DNA of 64,000 bases from Tersicoccus sp. Bi-70 (GTDB lineage: Bacteria > Actinomycetota > Actinomycetes > Actinomycetales > Micrococcaceae): positions 620,001-684,000 of the forward strand of contig NZ_MIEU01000002.1 in NCBI RefSeq assembly GCF_001968825.1, read 5' to 3'. Position 1 is the first letter of the stretch; every line of letters begins with the position of its first letter. The notes beneath the pieces were generated by a model, which saw only the letters and a list, made by a program, of their open reading frames with translations, ran no database searches and was not told the DNA's origin. This document shows, one piece after another, positions 42,604-52,213 of this stretch. Position numbers and translations under genes: made by a program.

Positions 42604-43503
42604 TTGAGTGACGCCGGGCGTGAGCTCCGACCGTCGGTGGCCGTGGTCACCGACGTGGCGGCCGGCCTGCCCGACGCCCTGCGCGCCACGCTGGAGGACG
42701 AGCACGGCCTGACGGTGCTGGACCTGCCGGTCACCGTGGACGGCTCGCCACTCGCCCCGGGGCCGCCGGCTGCCCTCGAGCTCGCGCTGGCATCGGGCCG
42801 CGCGGTCGCCACGTCGCGGCCGTCACCGGGTGCGGTCGAGGCGGTCTACCGCGGCCTCGCCGAGGCCGGGTACGGCCACATCGTCTCCATCCACCTCTCC
42901 GCCGGCTTGTCCGGCACCGTCGACTCGGCCCGCTGGGCGGCCGGGCGCGTCCCGGTGCCGGTCTCCGTCATCGACTCCGGCACCGCCGGGATGGCGCTGG
43001 GCTTCGCCGTCCGGGACGCGTGCGTGGCGGCCTCCGCCGGGGCCTCGCCCGGGGCGGTCGCCGCAGCTGCGCGACGCGCATCCGAACGTCACCGCGTCCG
43101 GTTCTACGTGCCGGATCTGGACACCCTGCGCCGCGGCGGCCGGGTGGGGGGCGCCGCCGCCTGGATCGGCGGGGTGCTCGCGATCAAGCCCCTGCTGCAG
43201 ATCGAGGCCGGCGTCGTCGTGCCCGTCGAGCGGATCCGCTCGGCCGTGCGGGCGATCCGGCGGCTGGAGGCGCTGGCGGCAGGCGACCTCGCCGCCCTTC
43301 CGCCCTCGTCCGCACGGCAGTGCGCCGTCCACCACTTCGGCAACCTCGCGGAGGCGGAGGAGCTGGCGGAGCGGCTCACGGAGCAGACCGGGGTGCGGCC
43401 GCTGGTGTCGCGACTGCCGTCGGTGCTCGCCGCACACGTCGGCCTCGGGGTGCTCGGAGTCGTCACCGGTTCTTCCTCCACAGCCCCGCCGGCGATCGGC
43501 TGA
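42604..43503 (+). CDS. DegV-family fatty-acid-binding protein
   Basis: A 299-residue two-domain DegV protein; FakB homologues of this family present fatty acids to the kinase FakA. Lipid-site features are VAVVTDVAAGLP, TSRPSPGAVEAVY, SIHLSAGLSGT and VIDSGTAGMALGFAV. The best start is TTG 42604 with GGGAG about 9 nt before it; no ATG or GTG gives a full first strand. It is 39 nt after leuS and may share its transcript. No fakA is visible in the window. Confidence 0.88.
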   Translation: MSDAGRELRPSVAVVTDVAAGLPDALRATLEDEHGLTVLDLPVTVDGSPLAPGPPAALELALASGRAVATSRPSPGAVEAVYRGLAEAGYGHIVSIHLSAGLSGTVDSARWAAGRVPVPVSVIDSGTAGMALGFAVRDACVAASAGASPGAVAAAARRASERHRVRFYVPDLDTLRRGGRVGGAAAWIGGVLAIKPLLQIEAGVVVPVERIRSAVRAIRRLEALAAGDLAALPPSSARQCAVHHFGNLAEAEELAERLTEQTGVRPLVSRLPSVLAAHVGLGVLGVVTGSSSTAPPAIG

Positions 43504-43549
43504 ATCCACAGACCGGGCGAGAGCGTCCCGCGGGGTGCGGCGACGTTCC

Positions 43550-43555
43550 TAGCGT
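43550..43555 (+). promoter_or_regulatory. -10 box for comEA, probable leaderless promoter
   Basis: TAGCGT ends 6 nt before ATG 43562, and no ribosome binding site precedes the ATG. Confidence 0.5.
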
Positions 43556-43561
43556 GGGTCC

Positions 43562-44926
43562 ATGCCCGTCTCCCCGTCCGACCCGCTGCCGTCGCGTGCG
43601 GACGTCCGCGCCGGGGCGCGGAGCGGCCACCGCCGGCGCCGGGACGCCGGGTGGCGCGTTTCCTGGGGCGGGGGAGGGCGTGGGCTCGAGCCCGGCGTGC
43701 GTGGAGCCGCACTGATCAGACGCGTCGGCGGCGACACCGTCGCCGACGATGTCCCGTTCGCCGACGACGCCGAGATCGATCTCGACGCTGCGGTGCGGCG
43801 GGGCAGTGCGGGTCAGGGCCGGACGGGGCTGGGTCTGCAGCTGGAGCGGTCGGGACCGGAGCCGGCTCGGCGGGCTCGCGCGGAGCTCGCCGATGACTGG
43901 CCGGATCGAGCCGGGCGGGGGCGACCTGATCGCAACGATGACTGGCCGGATCGGAACGGGCCGGACCGAGCGTTGTCGGAACAAGCTGACCTGGACGCTG
44001 ACCAGGATGACGACGACCATCTGCTGGGCGACCACCGGGACGGTGCTGCTGTCGGCGACGAGGCGGTCCGGGCAGTCGACCCGGACGTCGACGCGCTGCC
44101 GAGTCGGCGAGCATCACGTCCGGTCACGAGCCGAGTGGCCTGGCGGATCGGGTCGGCTGCCGCCGTGGTGCTCGCGGTGATCGCCGTGGTGCTGCTCGTG
44201 CGAGCCCTGGCCGTGCCGGGCAGCACGGAGATCACGGTGAAGCCGGTGCCCATCGCCGCCTCGGCGGCGGCAGCACGGCAGTCCACCGGAACGCGCACCG
44301 GGTCGCGGGAAGCCGACGCGTCGAGCCCGGTCCCGTCCGATCCGGCTACCTCGATCGCCGCCGAGGACTCGACGCGTCCGGGGGCAATGTCCTCCACCGA
44401 GCCACCAGGGACGACGTCGCCGGCGTCGGGTGGTGTCGTCCTCGTGCACGTGGCCGGTGCGGTGCGCCGACCGGGCGTGGTCCGGTTACCGGCGGGCAGC
44501 CGGATCGCGGACGCGGTGGCCGCGGCGGGGGGAGCGTTGCCCGGGGCAGCGGTGGACGCGGTCAACCTGGCGGCCCGCGTGGAGGACGGCACCCAGATCC
44601 GGGTGCCGGCGGCGGGGGAGCAGGTGCCGAGCGCCGGGTCACCGCCGCCGGGCGCCGGCGCGGCAACCTCAGCCGCCCCTCCGGCGACGTCCGGTGCGGG
44701 AGCCGGTGGCGCGCCGAGCGGCAGCTCCAGCGCGCCGGTGAACATCAACACCGCCGACGCCGTCGCGCTGGACGCACTGCCGCGGGTGGGTCCGGTGATG
44801 GCGCAGCGGATCGTCGCGTGGCGCACCGAGCACGGCCCCTTCGGCAGTGTGGACGATCTCGACGCCGTGCCCGGCATCGGGGAGAAGATGATGGCCGAGC
44901 TGCGACCGCTGGTGACCACGGGATGA
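43562..44926 (+). CDS. comEA: ComEA-family DNA-binding protein with long charged cytoplasmic region
   Basis: A 454-residue membrane protein. An Arg/Asp-rich cytoplasmic segment of 193 residues precedes one membrane helix (194-215), then a linker, an SLBB domain (about 290-350, VLVHVAGAVRRPGVVRLPAGSRI) and two helix-hairpin-helix motifs (392-452, NINTADAVALDALPRVGPVMAQRI, VPGIGEKMMAEL). ComEA binds incoming DNA outside the membrane during transformation. The cytoplasmic part includes a repeat (DDWPDR twice). It overlaps comEC by 4 nt. Confidence 0.9.
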   Translation: MPVSPSDPLPSRADVRAGARSGHRRRRDAGWRVSWGGGGRGLEPGVRGAALIRRVGGDTVADDVPFADDAEIDLDAAVRRGSAGQGRTGLGLQLERSGPEPARRARAELADDWPDRAGRGRPDRNDDWPDRNGPDRALSEQADLDADQDDDDHLLGDHRDGAAVGDEAVRAVDPDVDALPSRRASRPVTSRVAWRIGSAAAVVLAVIAVVLLVRALAVPGSTEITVKPVPIAASAAAARQSTGTRTGSREADASSPVPSDPATSIAAEDSTRPGAMSSTEPPGTTSPASGGVVLVHVAGAVRRPGVVRLPAGSRIADAVAAAGGALPGAAVDAVNLAARVEDGTQIRVPAAGEQVPSAGSPPPGAGAATSAAPPATSGAGAGGAPSGSSSAPVNINTADAVALDALPRVGPVMAQRIVAWRTEHGPFGSVDDLDAVPGIGEKMMAELRPLVTTG

Positions 44927-47880
44927 CACCGAGCCCAGAACCGCCCTGGCGGCGCTTGGCGGAGGCCGCCAGCCGCGGGCCGGACCGGGAGACCGACCCG
45001 CCGGCGCAGGGAAACCCGGACCGCCCGCTCGCCGCCCGTGTCAGCGGCCCGGGATCGCGCACGCGGCGGCACCGCGGGACGGCCACCGGGCCGCCCAGGT
45101 CGTCGGGACCAGCGGCCCGCCCGGCCTCCGCCCGTGACACCGGCGCCGGATGGCGCACCCGGCGAGACGAACGCCCTGCGCCGCTCCGACCACCGGAGCA
45201 AGGCCGGCGTGAGCGGCGGTGGGACCTGCGACTGGTCGCGCCCGCCGCGGTCGTGTGGGCCGGTACCGCCATTGCCGTGACGCATCCGCCGACATCGATC
45301 TGGCTGGCCGCCTCGGCCGCATCCATCGCCGCCCTGCTGCTCGGCGTCACGGTCCTCTCCGCGGTGCTGATTCGACGGCACCCGGTCGCCGACGCAGGCG
45401 GCGGCGTGCCGGTCCATCGTGTGCCGAGGCGAGCGGCTGGGCCGTCGTGGAAGCTCTCCCGGAATCCGGTCGGACGACTCTCGCGCCGCCCCGGGCTGCT
45501 CGTGATGGCGGCGGCACTGCTCCTGCTCGGGTCGGCGGCGCTGACCACCGGACGGGCAGCGCACGACCTTCCGCGTGCCGGACCCATCGGGGCAGCCATC
45601 GAGAGTCGGACCGCGGTGACGGCTGAGCTGGCGGTCACGGATGAACCGCGTGCCCTGGCCGCGTCGGGCGACCGCGGCCGTCAGCAGGGGCTCACCCTGG
45701 TGCGCGGAAACATCACCGCCGCGACGGCCCGCGGCGTCCGGTTCTCCGCCGCCACCCCGGTGCTCGTCCTCGGTGATCGCCGGTGGGGCACCGTCCGTCC
45801 CGGGCAACGCGTCAGCGTTGCGGGGGCGCTCACCCCGACCGAGCCGGGAGCACGAGAAGCGGCGTTCCTGCGGGCGAGCGCGCCGCCCCGGATGCTTGAC
45901 GCTCCGGGGCCGATCGACGCCGGCATCGCGCGGATCCGCGCGATGCTGCGCGAACAGAGCGCCGCCCAGTCCTCCGATGCCGGTCAGCTGGTGCCCGGGC
46001 TCGTTCTCGGCGACCGCGCGCCGCTGGGCGAGGACCTGCGCTCGGCGATGGCCGTGGCGTCCCTGACCCACCTGACGGCCGTGAGTGGGACCAACTGCAC
46101 GATTGTCCTCGCGTGTGTGCTCGGTCTGGGCGTCGTGCTGCGCGCACCCCGCTGGTCGCTCGTCCCGGCTGCCGGGGCGGCGCTGACCGGGTTCGTGGTG
46201 GTCGTCGGGCCCGATCCGAGCGTGCTGCGCGCCGCCGTCATGGGTGCGGTGGGGGCGGTGGCCGTCGTCTCAGGTCGTGGTCGGGTGCCGGTGGCGATGC
46301 TGTGCACCGCGGTCGGCGTGCTGCTCCTGATCGACCCCTACCTCGCCACCTCCCTCGGCTTCGCCCTCTCGGTGGTGGCGACGGGCGCCCTGATCGGCCT
46401 CTGCGGACCGGTCGAGGCCGCCCTCACCGTGGTGCTGGCGGCGCTGCGGCTGCCTCGCGTGCCGGGCGGGGTCGTCCGGGCGGTGGCGGTGCCGCTGGCG
46501 GCGCAGATGGCGTGCGCTCCGCTGCTGGTGCTCGTCCAGCCGGCGGTCAGCACCTGGGGTGTCGCGGCGAACGCCGTGGTGGCGCCGCTGGTGCCGGTGG
46601 TCACGGTCGCGGGATCGATCGCGGTGCTTCTCGGGGCGCTGTGGGCGCCTTTGTCCCTCCTTCCGCTGTGGTTGGCCGCCCGGTGCGCGGACGCCATCGC
46701 CCTCGCCGCCCGCGCGGTCGCCGCCGCACCCGCCGCGATGGTGCCGTGGCCGGACGGGCTGCCCGGCGCGGCGCTGCTGGCGGTCGCCGACGCCGGCATC
46801 GTCGGTGCGCTCCTCCTGCTGGGTCGCCGTCGCCGCGGACCCCGCCCCTCGATCCAGGGCCGCTCCGCTCACGGCCGCGAGAGTATGCCTTCCTGGGCCG
46901 CAGGAGTCGCTCGACGCGGGCATGGGTGGCCGCCGCTGCGTGACGATGCCGGCGCCGCCCGGTCGGTACCGGGGGAGCGGAGGCGCCGGCAACATCTGTC
47001 GATGAGACGAGCACTCGTCCGCGCCGGGATCGTCGTCGCTGGCGTGGCGGTCGTCGCGGCCGGGACGGCGGCCTTCACCGTGGCCGTCCCGGTTCCACCG
47101 CCGGGGCAGTGGCAGCTGGCCATGTGCGACGTCGGCCAGGGGGACGGGTTGGTGCTGCGGGCGGACCGGGAGACGGCGATGCTCGTGGACAGTGGGCCGC
47201 CCGGACCGGCGATGGCGCGCTGCCTCGACCGTCTCGGTGTCCGCCGTCTGGCCGCCGTGCTGCTCACCCATCAGCACGACGACCACTACGGCGGCCTGGA
47301 CGACGCACTGCGCGGCCGCACGGTGGACCGTTACCTCGTCTCGGCCGCGGACGCCACCCTCGCCCCCGCCGTCGCGACGCTGATCCGCCGGGTGCCCGCA
47401 CCGGTCGAGCACCTGGTGGCACCCGCCCACGGGACCATCGGGGCGATCACCTGGTCGGTACTGTGGCCGCGGACGCCGCGGCCCATCGGGGACGAGAACG
47501 ACAACAGCGTCGTGCTGCGGGTCGACATCGCCACCTCCGGCGGGTCGCCCCTGCGTGTGCTGCTCACCGGCGACCTCGAGGAGGACGGCACGGCGGCCCT
47601 GCTCCGAGCCCGCGGGACGACGGACGAGCTGCGGGGCGTGGACGTGATCAAGGTGGCCCACCACGGTGCACGCAACGGGGGCACCGCGATCCTCGACGCC
47701 GTCCGGGCGTCCGTGGCCCTCGTCTCGGTCGGCCGGGACAACGACTACGGGCACCCGGCCTCCGGCATCCTCGACCACCTCCGCGGTCTCGGCACCGTCG
47801 TCTGGCGCACCGACCAGCAGGGCGCGGTCACCGTGCGTCGCACCGGCGACCATCTGGTCCTCACCGCGCTCCCGCCGTGA
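44923..47880 (+). CDS. comEC: ComEC/Rec2-family DNA uptake channel
   Basis: A 985-residue membrane protein. A Pro/Arg-rich cytoplasmic head (~100 residues) precedes two or three membrane helices, an OB-like DUF4131 region (about 215-315), the competence domain with LTHLTAVSGTNCTIVLA and many helices (about 370-650), and a C-terminal metallo-beta-lactamase domain with THQHDDHYGG, LLTGDLEEDG and VAHHGARNGG that may degrade one strand. With comEA it suggests DNA-uptake capacity; pilus genes are not in the window. ATG 44923 overlaps comEA. Confidence 0.93.
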   Translation: MTPSPEPPWRRLAEAASRGPDRETDPPAQGNPDRPLAARVSGPGSRTRRHRGTATGPPRSSGPAARPASARDTGAGWRTRRDERPAPLRPPEQGRRERRWDLRLVAPAAVVWAGTAIAVTHPPTSIWLAASAASIAALLLGVTVLSAVLIRRHPVADAGGGVPVHRVPRRAAGPSWKLSRNPVGRLSRRPGLLVMAAALLLLGSAALTTGRAAHDLPRAGPIGAAIESRTAVTAELAVTDEPRALAASGDRGRQQGLTLVRGNITAATARGVRFSAATPVLVLGDRRWGTVRPGQRVSVAGALTPTEPGAREAAFLRASAPPRMLDAPGPIDAGIARIRAMLREQSAAQSSDAGQLVPGLVLGDRAPLGEDLRSAMAVASLTHLTAVSGTNCTIVLACVLGLGVVLRAPRWSLVPAAGAALTGFVVVVGPDPSVLRAAVMGAVGAVAVVSGRGRVPVAMLCTAVGVLLLIDPYLATSLGFALSVVATGALIGLCGPVEAALTVVLAALRLPRVPGGVVRAVAVPLAAQMACAPLLVLVQPAVSTWGVAANAVVAPLVPVVTVAGSIAVLLGALWAPLSLLPLWLAARCADAIALAARAVAAAPAAMVPWPDGLPGAALLAVADAGIVGALLLLGRRRRGPRPSIQGRSAHGRESMPSWAAGVARRGHGWPPLRDDAGAARSVPGERRRRQHLSMRRALVRAGIVVAGVAVVAAGTAAFTVAVPVPPPGQWQLAMCDVGQGDGLVLRADRETAMLVDSGPPGPAMARCLDRLGVRRLAAVLLTHQHDDHYGGLDDALRGRTVDRYLVSAADATLAPAVATLIRRVPAPVEHLVAPAHGTIGAITWSVLWPRTPRPIGDENDNSVVLRVDIATSGGSPLRVLLTGDLEEDGTAALLRARGTTDELRGVDVIKVAHHGARNGGTAILDAVRASVALVSVGRDNDYGHPASGILDHLRGLGTVVWRTDQQGAVTVRRTGDHLVLTALPP

Positions 47881-48334
47881 GCGCCGTCGGGCCGCGGTCG
47901 GCGCTCGGACCACCACCGGCGTGGCGGGCGGGGCCGGAGACGGTCGGTCGGTGTTGCTGCTCCGACGTGCCGGACCCGACGCGTCGGTCCCGACGTGCCG
48001 GACCCGGCGACGTCGCCGCCCGACTGGCCGGCCTCGACGGTATCGGCGCGCTGTGGGACGCTCGTCCCCGCAGCGGACGGTCGAGGGTCCGGCCATCCCT
48101 GGCCTCCCGACCGGGCCGGCCAGCGAAATGTCGGCGGTCCGTGGGATGCTCGAGGTGTCGCCGGCGTTCGGGCGATCGAGCCCGGTGGCTCGTCACCGCC
48201 GCACCCTGGTCCGCCGCCGTCGTCCCACCGTTCCGTCCCGCACCGCATCGCACTGCACCGCACCGTTCCGTACCGGCGCGGACCGATCCGCCTCCGTCCG
48301 CTCCGCACCGTTCATCCCGAGGAGGGCTGCCGTC
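47881..48334 (+). other. comEC-holA spacer without a recognisable gene
   Basis: This 454-nt gap contains a direct repeat CCGACGTGCCGGACCCG at 47962-47978 and 47990-48006, and a CACCG-rich stretch near 48230-48290. No terminator or clear promoter is visible. The holA frame stays open through the gap, but the translation is Arg/Ser/Pro-rich noise without start signals. GAGGAGGG at 48319-48326 serves holA. Confidence 0.6.
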
Positions 48335-49351
48335 GTGGCCGCTCGCACCACCGCCGCCTCCCGCGGCAAGGCTTCCGCCGCGCTCGTCCCGTGGCGTGAG
48401 GCCGCCGCCGCACCCGTCGTCCTGCTCAGCGGGGCGGAGGACCTGCTCGCCCAGCGGTCACGGCAGCGCATCCGGGCGCAACTGCGCGAGAACGGGGCCG
48501 ACCTGCAGATCCAGCAGCTCGACGCCACCGCGTACACCGCGGGCCAGCTCACGATGATCGCGAGCCCGTCGCTGTTCGGGGAGACCATCCTGATCGAGGT
48601 GGCGGGCCTGGCCGGCATGACGGACGACTTCCTCACAGATGCCCTCGCGTACCTCGCGAACCCCGAGCCGGAGGTCTACCTCGTCCTGTGGCACGCCGGC
48701 GGGACCCGGGGCAAGAGACTTCTCGACGCCCTGCGCGCGGCCGCGGTGCCCACGGTGGACTGTCAGCCGCTCAAACGGGACAGCGACAAGATGGACTTCG
48801 TCACCGCGGAATTCCGAGCCGGTCGGCGCCGGATCGAGGTGGAGGCCGTCCGGGCGCTCGTCAGCGCGGTCGGGTCGAGCCTGCCAGAGCTGGCCTCGGC
48901 GTGCGAGCAGCTGATCTCCGACACGGAGGCGACGGTCGACGCGGACACGGTCGAGCGGTACTACGGCGGCCGGGTCGAGGCCACCGCGTTCAAGGTCGCC
49001 GACGCGGCGCTCTCCGGCAACAGCGTGCGCGCCCTGGCCACCCTGCGTCACGCCTTCGCGACGGGCGTCGATCCGGTGCCGCTCGTCGCCGCCCTCGCGA
49101 TGAAGGTCCGCGCCGTGGCCAAGGTGTACGGCCTGCGGGGCTCCTCCGCCGCACTGGCGGGTCAACTGTCCATGGCGCCCTGGCAGATCGACCAGGCCCG
49201 GCGGGAGGCGTCGCGATTCTCCGAGGAGCACCTGGCCGCCGCCCTGACGGCCCTCGCCGCCGCCGACGCCCAGGTCAAGGGCGAGTCCCGTGACCCGGAG
49301 TACGCCGTGGAGAGCGCCGTCATGCTGATCGCCGCGGGCCGGCCGCAGTAG
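48335..49351 (+). CDS. holA: DNA polymerase III delta subunit
   Basis: A 338-residue clamp-loader subunit that opens the beta clamp. Family features: VVLLSGAEDLLAQRSRQRI at the start of the first domain, IQQLDATAYTAGQLTMIASPSLFGETILIEV, FVTAEFRAGRRRIEVEAV and the collar domain with NSVRALATLRHAFATGVDPVPLVAALAMKVRAV. GTG 48335 follows GAGGAGGG. comEC-holA-rpsT is a common bacterial order; here rpsT is inverted. Confidence 0.94.
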   Translation: MAARTTAASRGKASAALVPWREAAAAPVVLLSGAEDLLAQRSRQRIRAQLRENGADLQIQQLDATAYTAGQLTMIASPSLFGETILIEVAGLAGMTDDFLTDALAYLANPEPEVYLVLWHAGGTRGKRLLDALRAAAVPTVDCQPLKRDSDKMDFVTAEFRAGRRRIEVEAVRALVSAVGSSLPELASACEQLISDTEATVDADTVERYYGGRVEATAFKVADAALSGNSVRALATLRHAFATGVDPVPLVAALAMKVRAVAKVYGLRGSSAALAGQLSMAPWQIDQARREASRFSEEHLAAALTALAAADAQVKGESRDPEYAVESAVMLIAAGRPQ

Positions 49352-49767
49352 GGAACCGCCCCAGGACTCGCCGGAGGCCCCGGCCGGCCCCGGCCGGCGC
49401 AGGCCGCCCGGCCGGCATTGGCCTGAGGCCGAACGCGGAACCCCGTTCGCGGTGGGAGCAGGCGGCGAAGCGGCCGCGGCGTCGCTCGCGAGCTCGCAGC
49501 ACCGACCCGCGAGCAGGCGCACCTATCAGGCACACAGCAGCCGCCCGAGATGCAGCGGCGGCCCGAGAGACAGCACCGACCCGCTACAGCACCGTCCCGG
49601 GATCCAGCACCGAGGCCGACAGACAGCACTGACCCGGATGCAGCTGTGGCCCGGACCGAGACGGTCCGGGCCACAGCGTCATCCTCGCGTGAGCGTGGTT
49701 CTCGCGTGAGCAGTGCTCACCGGCGCGGTGTGGTCGCGCTGCCGATGGTCACACTCGGCGCGTCAGC
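49352..49767 (+). repeat. holA-rpsT convergent spacer with degenerate 14-nt repeats
   Basis: Copies of CAGCACCGACCCGC or close variants start at 49497, 49571, 49587, 49605 and 49624. A GGCC-rich run (49376-49425), two copies of CTCGCGTGAGC (49684-49694 and 49701-49711) and a small palindrome (49706-49720) are also present. No gene is seen. The strong terminator at 49643-49677 is listed separately. Confidence 0.65.
49643..49677. terminator. Bidirectional terminator between holA and rpsT
   Basis: A perfect 15-bp stem (arms 49643-49657 and 49663-49677) with loop GAGAC, in the gap between convergent genes. Confidence 0.75.
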
Positions 49768-50028
49768 TCAGAGGCTGGAGACCTGCTTGGCGATCGAGGA
49801 CTTGCGGTTCGCCGCGTTGTTCTTGTGGATGACACCCTTGCTGACGGCCTTGTCCAGCTTCTTGCTGGCGTTCTTCAGGGCCGAGGTGGCGGCTTCCTTG
49901 TCACCGGCGGTCAGCGCGGTGTGGACGGCGCGGATAGCCGTGCGCAGCTCCGACTTGTAGGAGTTGTTGCGCAGACGAGCCTTCTCGTTGGTGAGAATGC
50001 GCTTCTTCTGGGACTTGATGTTGGCCAC
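49768..50028 (-). CDS. rpsT: 30S ribosomal protein S20
   Basis: An 86-residue helical protein that binds 16S rRNA early in 30S assembly. [21 protein letters not shown] and [18 protein letters not shown] are the family ends. GTG 50028 follows AGGAAAGAG. It is transcribed alone from a promoter about 135 nt upstream. Confidence 0.98.
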   Translation of the reverse strand: MANIKSQKKRILTNEKARLRNNSYKSELRTAIRAVHTALTAGDKEAATSALKNASKKLDKAVSKGVIHKNNAANRKSSIAKQVSSL

Positions 50029-50327
50029 GTGCTGATCTCTTTCCTGCGGGAAACGGGTGTGCGGTCTGAGGGCAGTGGGTCGAGAAGACGGAGAACGGCG
50101 TGGGGCACCGTAGTGGCGGATCGACCCGAGTCGTGCCCGTCGACCAACGGACACACAGCGGTCAAGTCTAGCAGAGCCGACGGTGCAGGACGGGAGGCTG
50201 CCGCGCGGTGTGCCGCGGCGGCGGCGGCCCGTGCGCTTCGTGGGAGACTGGAGGGTGAACCGCCGTCCCGCCGACGGCCCGGTACCACACCCACCCGTCC
50301 GCCATCCGTTTTGAGTGAGGGCTATTC
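50029..50327. promoter_or_regulatory. Divergent rpsT / lepA promoter region
   Basis: On the reverse strand TAGACT at 50170-50165 predicts an rpsT start near 50158 and a leader of about 130 nt. For lepA no clear -10 is seen; GTGAGGG just before GTG 50328 is its ribosome binding site. No gene lies in the gap. Confidence 0.45.
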
Positions 50328-52193
50328 GTGTCACCGCTGGCACGCACCGCACCGGTGCCCGCCGAGACTGCCCCGGAGATCATCCGGAACTTCTGCATCA
50401 TCGCGCACATCGACCACGGCAAGTCCACGCTGGCCGACCGGATGCTGCAGGCCACCGGCGTCGTCCAGCCGCGTGACATGAAGGCGCAGTACCTGGACCG
50501 GATGGACATCGAGCGCGAGCGCGGCATCACCATCAAGTCCCAGGCCGTGCGCATGCCGTGGGAGGTCGACGGCACCCCGTACGCCCTGAACATGATCGAC
50601 ACGCCCGGACACGTCGACTTCACCTACGAGGTGTCCCGGTCCCTGGCCGCGTGCGAAGGAGCCCTGCTGCTCGTCGACGCCGCACAGGGCATCGAGGCGC
50701 AGACGCTGGCCAACCTGTACCTGGCGATGGAGAACGACCTGACCATCATCCCGGTGCTGAACAAGATCGACCTGCCCGCCGCGCAGCCGGAGAAGTACGC
50801 CGCGGAGCTCGCCAACCTGATCGGCGGCGACCCCGAGGACGTCCTCCTCGTCTCCGGCAAGACCGGCGTCGGCGTCGAGGCACTGCTGGACCGGATCGTC
50901 GCCGAGATCCCCGCACCGGTCGGCGTCGCGGACGCCCCGGCCCGCGCCATGATCTTCGACTCCGTGTACGACTCCTACCGCGGCGTCGTCACCTACGTCC
51001 GCGTCGTCGACGGCGCCCTCACCCCGCGGCAGCGGATCCAGATGATGTCCACCCGGGCCAGCCACGAGCTGCTCGAGATCGGCGTGATCTCCCCGGAGCC
51101 GAACGCCACGAAGGGTCTCGGCGTCGGCGAGGTCGGTTACCTCATCACCGGCGTGAAGGACGTGCGGCAGTCGAAGGTCGGCGACACGGTCACCGACCTG
51201 GCGAAGCCCGCGACGGAGTCCCTCGGCGGTTACGAGGATCCCAAGCCCATGGTCTTCTCGGGGCTGTACCCCCTGGACGGGTCGGACTACCCGGACCTGC
51301 GGGAAGCGCTGGACAAGCTCAAGCTCAACGACGCGGCCCTCGTCTACGAGCCGGAGACCTCCGCGGCGCTGGGCTTCGGCTTCCGCTGCGGGTTCCTCGG
51401 CCTGCTGCACCTGGAGATCACCCGCGACCGGCTCGAGCGCGAGTTCAACCTCGACCTGATCTCCACCGCCCCGAACGTCCCCTACGACGTGACGCTCGAG
51501 GACGGCAAGGAGGTGGTCGTCACCAATCCGAGCGAGTTCCCCACCGGGGGCAAGGTCTCGGAGGTCCGCGAGCCCATGGTCTCCGCCACGATCCTCGCGC
51601 CGAGCGACTTCGTCGGCGCGATCATGGAACTGTGCCAGGGCAAGCGTGGCCAGCTCGGCGGCATGGACTACCTCTCCGAGGACCGGGTCGAGCTGCGCTA
51701 CCGGCTCCCGCTCGCCGAGATCGTGTTCGACTTCTTCGACCAGCTCAAGTCGAGGACCCGCGGCTACGCCTCCCTGGACTGGAAGGCCGACGGCGAGGAG
51801 GCCGCCGACCTGGTCAAGGTCGACATCCTCCTGCAGGGTGAGCAGGTCGACGCGTTCAGCGCCATCACCCACCGGGACAAGGCCTACTCGTACGGCGTCA
51901 TGATGACGGGCAAGCTGCGTGAGCTGATCCCGCGCCAGCAGTTCGAGGTGCCCATCCAGGCGGCCATCGGCTCGCGCATCATCGCCCGCGAGAACATCCG
52001 GGCCATCCGCAAGGACGTTCTCGCCAAGTGCTACGGCGGTGACATCACCCGCAAGCGGAAGCTGCTGGAGAAGCAGAAGGAGGGCAAGAAGCGGATGAAG
52101 ATGGTCGGCCGCGTCGAGGTGCCCCAGGAGGCCTTCATCGCCGCGCTCTCCTCCGACGACGGCGGCGCCGCTAAGGACAAGGCCAAGAAGTAG
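50328..52193 (+). CDS. lepA: Elongation factor 4 (LepA)
   Basis: A 621-residue translational GTPase acting in initiation and ribosome back-translocation. G1 AHIDHGKST, switch [11 protein letters not shown]4 NKIDLP; the EF4-specific C-terminal domain ends [35 protein letters not shown] 50328 gives the usual short N terminus. A Lys-rich end (AKDKAKK) follows. 20 nt before hemW, as in many bacteria. Confidence 0.97.
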   Translation: MSPLARTAPVPAETAPEIIRNFCIIAHIDHGKSTLADRMLQATGVVQPRDMKAQYLDRMDIERERGITIKSQAVRMPWEVDGTPYALNMIDTPGHVDFTYEVSRSLAACEGALLLVDAAQGIEAQTLANLYLAMENDLTIIPVLNKIDLPAAQPEKYAAELANLIGGDPEDVLLVSGKTGVGVEALLDRIVAEIPAPVGVADAPARAMIFDSVYDSYRGVVTYVRVVDGALTPRQRIQMMSTRASHELLEIGVISPEPNATKGLGVGEVGYLITGVKDVRQSKVGDTVTDLAKPATESLGGYEDPKPMVFSGLYPLDGSDYPDLREALDKLKLNDAALVYEPETSAALGFGFRCGFLGLLHLEITRDRLEREFNLDLISTAPNVPYDVTLEDGKEVVVTNPSEFPTGGKVSEVREPMVSATILAPSDFVGAIMELCQGKRGQLGGMDYLSEDRVELRYRLPLAEIVFDFFDQLKSRTRGYASLDWKADGEEAADLVKVDILLQGEQVDAFSAITHRDKAYSYGVMMTGKLRELIPRQQFEVPIQAAIGSRIIARENIRAIRKDVLAKCYGGDITRKRKLLEKQKEGKKRMKMVGRVEVPQEAFIAALSSDDGGAAKDKAKK

Positions 52194-52213
52194 CGGAAGC
52201 AGCACCACCGATC

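Noticed and set aside
47881-48334. Decayed gene between comEC and holA
   Set aside because: None of the frames shows a recognisable protein fragment; the open frame is a base-composition effect.
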